From the NCBI RefSeq assembly GCF_042453785.1, contig NC_091673.1, forward strand, positions 2,735,501 to 2,799,500: DNA of 64,000 bases, read 5' to 3'. The DNA comes from Malus domestica (taxonomy: Eukaryota; Streptophyta; Magnoliopsida; Rosales; Rosaceae). How positions within the stretch are numbered: the stretch's first letter is position 1; every line of letters begins with the position of its first letter. The notes under the pieces were generated by a model. That model was not told where the DNA came from. It worked only from the letters and a program-made list of their open reading frames with translations, and did not search any database. This document shows positions 59,970-64,000 of the stretch, piece after piece. The position numbers were made by a program, and so were the translations under genes.

Positions 59970-60445
59970 TAAGATGTAGACATGACGTAATTATAACCTT
60001 TTAAATAGGAGGGGATGGAAGTGAAGAGAGATTAGGAGGGGAAAAAATCATACTCCAGATAAGGGGGCAAAAATAAAGTAAGGAAATGACACTTTGTTGC
60101 TGTTTGGGGGGGAAGGAAAAAAAATATATAAATGTGGCGTAATTGTAACCGTTTAAATAAGAGAAAATAGAATGAAAGAAAATTCTACTTTGAGGGCAAA
60201 TATAAAGTAAGGAAAAGACACTTCGTTGCTATTGCTGTTTTATTTGGGGGGGAGGGGAAATGTAGACGTGGTGGCGTAATTATAACCGTTTAAATACGAT
60301 GGAATAGAAGGAAAGAAAATCTTACACCGAGGGCAAATATAAAGTAAGGAAAAGACACTTCGTTGCTGTTGCTGTTGCTGTTTTGGGTGGGGAGGGGGGG
60401 GGGGATTTAAAGTAAGGAAAAGACTCTTCGTTGCTGTTGCTGTTT
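59970..60445 (+). repeat. Tandem array of about 140-bp units upstream of HMA gene 1
   Basis: About 3.3 units. The tg(a/g)cgtaatt(a/g)taaccNtttaaata phrase repeats at about 59981, 60134 and 60274, and aaagtaaggaaaagac(a/t)cttcgttgctgtt repeats at about 60077, 60208, 60340 and 60409. G-runs vary between units (up to 13 G near 60391-60403). The first phrase resembles the right arm of the 'aaccgtgac' MITE family, suggesting amplification from a MITE. Confidence 0.82.
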
Positions 60446-60708
60446 TAACAAGTTTTTGTTTCGTTGTATCCTTCTCCTTCCACCAACCGGAACTGAGTCT
60501 AAAATTACTAATTTTACTGAAGAACTCAATTGCTTGAAAAAAGTAGTAAGGCTCTGTCAGTCGGGGAAAGCCGCTGCTTGATCATTTTCTACTTACCCTC
60601 ATGAGATTGAGATTTCAACTTTCCAACTTACTTTCTTCGTGATGACGACGATCTAATTGCTGTTGTGTTTAAGTAGTGGGATCACGGCCTGCAGTGGTAC
60701 TCATCATC

Positions 60709-60717
60709 ATGGCTTAA
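60709..60717 (+). promoter_or_regulatory. Two-codon upstream open reading frame
   Basis: ATG GCT TAA in the leader of HMA gene 1, 31 bases before its start codon. If it is in the transcript, this minimal uORF could reduce initiation at the main start. Whether transcription begins upstream of it is not known. Confidence 0.5.
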
Positions 60718-60748
60718 GAAGAAGCTCCCTGCAGGATTCGGAATCGGC

Positions 60749-61807
60749 ATGAAGTCTCGGAGCTTTTCGCTTTCTCCCGCAACCAGTCTTGCCTCTGCTG
60801 AATCCTTGTCCATGCCTCTGGTTTGTTCCCTCCCTCTCCCTCTCCCTCTCTCAGGATTCCTTCTTTTACATTCAGGTCTTATCATTTCTTTAGTTTTTGT
60901 TGTTGCTGAAAACAGCTGCAGGAAGTTGTTCTCTCAGCTGATGTAAGCTGTAGTGATTGCCAGAAGAGACTTTCTGACATTATGTCAAAAATGGGTGGTA
61001 CGTTTCCTCATCCTCTTCGTTAACATGATTTGGAATCTGCATTTGTATAATTTGGGGTTCATGTATCTTCATACAGTTTTATCTGCACTGTTTACGCAAC
61101 ATAATGTACGTCCCGCACGGAGAATATTTGTTGCATAAACAGTACAACTCCGCATAACTTTACCAATTTTGGTAAGCCCGGAAAAAATACGACTAGAGGT
61201 AAAATAGTATATACAAAGTTGCAGTGTTTATGCTACAGAAATATATGGAGATACAACAACCCCCAATTGTGCATCGAACTTGTTAGTATGTTTTGTTGGC
61301 GGCGTTAAATTAACTCATTATCGATGACATATGAACAATAAGTTCTTTTATGGTGGTTGAGAGCCATGAACTTTAGCTGCAGTAGTGAGTAGGTAACTTC
61401 TTGAACTCAGAGTGACAAATGTCCTTGGCCAGGAAAGAGTGAAAGACCATAAATAAAGCTGCTGCTACATGTTCCATACCAGTTGTACATGATTGTCTGC
61501 TAGTCATGTTTTAGGGCATCTTGTTTACCAAAATTGGACCACCTCTGCATGTGCTTTCACGGACGTTCCAGATAATTTGATAGCACTGTGTTGTTTTATT
61601 AGCACAGTAAACATGTAACATTGTTTGCATGCTTGAGCAGAGGTAGAATCGGTTGTGGTGAATGTGTCGGAGAAGAGGGTGACGCTCGTATGCAAATATC
61701 CCGGTGCGGCCAAAGTTCCATCCACTCGGCTAGTCCCTGCAGTATACAAAAAACCTCTAAACAAATTTTCGTTGATTCGAAGGATGCTTCGTTCTTCCTC
61801 ATGTTGA
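60749..61807 (+). CDS. Small heavy-metal-associated (HMA) domain protein 1, 106 aa
   Basis: HMA-fold protein related to plant HIPP/ATX1-like metallochaperones. Three exons: 60749-60820, 60916-60997, 61641-61807, in frame, 106 residues. The Ser-rich N-terminus (MKSRSFSLSPATS) is followed by the HMA domain: VVLSADVSCSDCQKRLSDIM with the CxxC metal site (Cys-Ser-Asp-Cys, about residues 36-39), then VESVVVNVSEKRVTLVCKY, the matching beta strand. No C-terminal isoprenylation motif is present (ends MLRSSSC), so it is an HPP rather than a strict HIPP. The intron 1 acceptor is ambiguous: cagctgcag offers two sites six bases apart, with or without Leu-Gln. Metal identity cannot be read from the sequence. 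Confidence 0.85.
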
Positions 61808-62220
61808 TTGAATATTCCAAGCCGAATAAGTCCCAACAGAAGCGTTCCTCATTCTTTGAATTGGACATGTATTTTTGTTTTTTCTCGCCTTGATATGTAC
61901 ATAAGTAAGTCCGTTGTTCGATTCCATGGTGTTTTGGGGACTGGATTTCTGTAACATAAACCTTTGAGTTGAAGAAAAGTGATGCTTAACCTTGCCATAA
62001 TGTCAGGAAACAGGCAAAGCTTTATGGTGAGGTTAAAGGAACTAAAAGCCTCTTTCTTAACTTGAACATAACCAGATTCCAAAGGTGCAGAATATCACTT
62101 TGGTTCACAATCTTTCACATTTTTCAAATATTCCACAAGCACTTTTTTCCATCGACCTTTTCTCCCCCAAATAATCAAAAACAACAAAAATTCATCTCAG
62201 GTTCTGGCAATTCCAACTTC

Positions 62221-62785
62221 ATGGCAGCAAAGGCAAGTTCTGTGTGTTTCTCAACAGTTTACGTTTCGATTTACCAAAAAACCGGAGATTCTGACATGGC
62301 TATACGTCTTTGTTTTGTGCATGAATTGCTGCAGTATTGTTGCATGGTGATGAGGCTCAATGTTGACTGCAATGGATGCTGCAGAAAAATAAGAAGAATC
62401 CTTCTAAATATGAAAGGTAAGATATCTGTAGATAGAGACATCGAGGTCCTTAAATTAGAGAAGAGTTTAAACTATCGTCTTATCAAAGGAGCAACATATA
62501 TGTATACATATTCTAATATGTCCGAAAACTAATAATCCGATATCTTTGTTCTGTGTTGAAGAAATAGAGACACATTTGGTTGAGAAGCAGCAACGCAAGG
62601 TGAGCGTGTGCGGGAGGTTTGTACCGGCAGACGTGGCGATAAAGATGAGGAAAAAGATGAACCGTAGAGTTGAAATTCTGGAAATTCAAGAGTTTGATGG
62701 CAGCACTGAACAAATGGAGCAAAAGGCTATGATTACTACTTGTAGACCACACCAAGTATATTGCTTAAAACCTCTTCATGAGTGA
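62221..62785 (+). CDS. Small heavy-metal-associated (HMA) domain protein 2, 105 aa
   Basis: Second HMA protein, 413 bp after the first and in the same direction. Three exons: 62221-62232 (four codons), 62335-62416, 62562-62785, 105 residues. The first intron uses a GC donor with a perfect AG|GCAAGT context and a normal AG acceptor. Splicing there gives MAAKYCCMVMRLNVDCNGCC, matching a known conserved plant family with this start. The metal-binding CxxC is Cys-Asn-Gly-Cys (near residues 15-18), followed by RKIRRILLNMKEIETHLVEK, VSVCGRFVPADVAIKMRKKM and NRRVEILEIQEF. There is no C-terminal CaaX box. It is a different subfamily from protein 1, so the pair is not a recent duplicate. Confidence 0.83.
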
Positions 62786-63530
62786 TATCAAAAACTTATT
62801 TACTTCACGAAAAAATATTCTTTCAAAATAAGAGATCGTTTGGAAGCACTTTTGACACAACTTTAACGGTAACGATATAACTTTTTTTAAGTCCTAAAAT
62901 TTTGGACGGTTGATCGGAATATCTAACGGCCCAGATTTTGCCACATTTGCTAGCCGTTATTTTCAATTTTAGAATTTTTTAATTGCTGGAAATCCAACGG
63001 CTAGAGACCCTTCCCTAACCTCAGCTAAGTGCCTGCGCGCGGACCCCAACTTTGTCTATTAGTCGACTCAATCGTCAGATTTAGCGCATTTAAAGTGTGC
63101 GTTTGGCAAAAAAAAAAATGTTAACGTGGCTGATGTCAGCCTGACGTTAGTTCTCTAATCAGTGGGTCTGGCGATTCCGCCCTGAGTATTGGATTGCCCA
63201 ACAGCCCAGAGTATATTCATGTGGGGTGGAGGTGGTCTAATATAGGCCCAATAAGTCGATCAACGGACAAAATATAGAATCAATAAATGGATACAAGAAA
63301 ATAAAACATAAAATAGAAGACCATTCAAACGCAGCGTTTGACGTTGCTGTCCCGATTCAATAAGGAAACCCATACGTCACGTTCCCAGTCTCAAATCTCA
63401 AAAGTATATATAATTTTCTTCAAAAAATCTCATAAATTAAGACGAAATATCTCGCTGGCTCACGACTCTCTGACAAAACCCCAAAAGCAGAAAAACGACA
63501 AAAAACCAGCTCCTAACCCTAGATTTCCCG
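62786..63530. other. Intergenic and PRP4K upstream region
   Basis: Contains the 3' flank of HMA gene 2 and the leader of the kinase gene. No TATA box stands out; the leader around 63455-63530 includes aaccctag at 63515, a telo-box-like motif common in housekeeping plant genes. No other gene seen. Confidence 0.5.
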
Positions 63531-63917
63531 ATGGCCAGCGACGCCCAGGACTCACATCGCAAGCACCGCCGGGCCTCTTCCGACGACGACGAGGCCGTCG
63601 AGAAGTCGTCCAAGCGCCACAAGCACAGACACCACCGCCGCCACCACCGTCACCGTCACGGGAGCAAAAAGCGCGAAGAGGAGACCAAGACCGTCGTCGA
63701 CGATGTCGAAGCTCCTCCATCGCCGCCTGTTAAGTTATCTGATTCCGGTGTCAATGGTTCTATGCCTGTTGAAGACGTGGAGGAAGGCGAAATTCTCGAC
63801 GAGGAGGGTGTCGGTGGTCGGGACGACGGCGTTTTGAAGACGACAGCGGGCTCTGATGCAGAGTCTGGTGAAATTGAGGCTCCTGGAGTCGGCGATCATT
63901 CTAATAAGCGGAATCTG
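63531..63917 (+). CDS. PRP4K: PRP4-type splicing kinase, first exon only (cut by window end)
   Basis: First exon, 129 codons, of a gene running off the window. The N-terminus MASDAQDSHRKHRRASSDDD is followed by a KRHKHRHHRRHHRHRHGSKK basic tract and the acidic VEEGEILDEEG motif, then ESGEIEAPG. This is characteristic of plant PRP4 kinase N-termini (Arabidopsis PRP4KA), which phosphorylate spliceosomal proteins of the tri-snRNP. The exon probably ends at 63917 before gtgtgttctg, in phase 0. The kinase domain lies beyond the window, so the assignment rests on the N-terminus plus location next to LTA2-linked genes. Confidence 0.82.
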
Positions 63918-64000
63918 GTGTGTTCTGATTTCCCCCCATTCTCTTCTGATTTTTCATTTGCCCGTTGCTTGCTTGTTTTCATGAAATTTATAATTAATTG

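Overview
This is plant nuclear DNA. The genes have GT-AG introns, TATA boxes and GA/CT-rich 5' leaders, and lie in AT-rich, transposon-littered intergenic space. The repeat types (a Cassandra 5S-bearing LTR, a tRNA-derived SINE also seen in apple and pear sequence, many small Mutator-type MITEs) and the protein sequences suggest a eudicot, most likely Rosaceae (apple or pear tribe). The species call is inference.

Layout. 1-11.4 kb: no host gene; solo LTR, SINEs, foldback MITEs, a candidate Pack-MULE and a local tandem duplication. 11.5-12.1 kb: one-exon gene for an acidic protein of unknown function. 13.2-14.2 kb: L1-like retroposon with a 13-bp target duplication. 16.4-20.1 kb: 12-exon RAD23 ubiquitin receptor. 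20.1-42.4 kb: an old segmental duplication carrying two intact NPF3.1-type transporters in the same direction, each followed and invaded by later transposons (solo LTR and Harbinger-like element in copy 1; an 8.7-kb repeat-filled insertion upstream of copy 2). 43.2-47.5 kb: convergent pair, an ACD11-like glycolipid-transfer gene (+) and plastid pyruvate dehydrogenase E2, LTA2 (-). 47.7-53.5 kb: repeats and a second local tandem duplication. 54.0-58.0 kb: six-exon BAH plus Agenet chromatin-reader gene. 60.7-62.8 kb: two small heavy-metal-associated (HMA) proteins in tandem, the second with a GC-AG intron. 63.5 kb to the edge: first exon of a PRP4-type splicing kinase.

The genes do not form a pathway or operon-like unit; they are housekeeping and regulatory genes (protein turnover, transport, lipid transfer, plastid fatty-acid precursor supply, chromatin, metal binding, splicing). 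Two Arabidopsis neighbourhoods appear interleaved: NPF3.1 with BAH/Agenet (At1g68570-At1g68580) and LTA2 with PRP4K (At3g25860-At3g25840).

I found no exotic new system. The most informative features are evolutionary: the duplicated NPF3.1 block including the RAD23 3' flank, the replaced C-terminus of copy 1, and a set of MITEs whose 8-10-bp target duplications, nesting and empty sites allow insertion events to be ordered. Repeat boundaries given with a target duplication are read directly; others are approximate.
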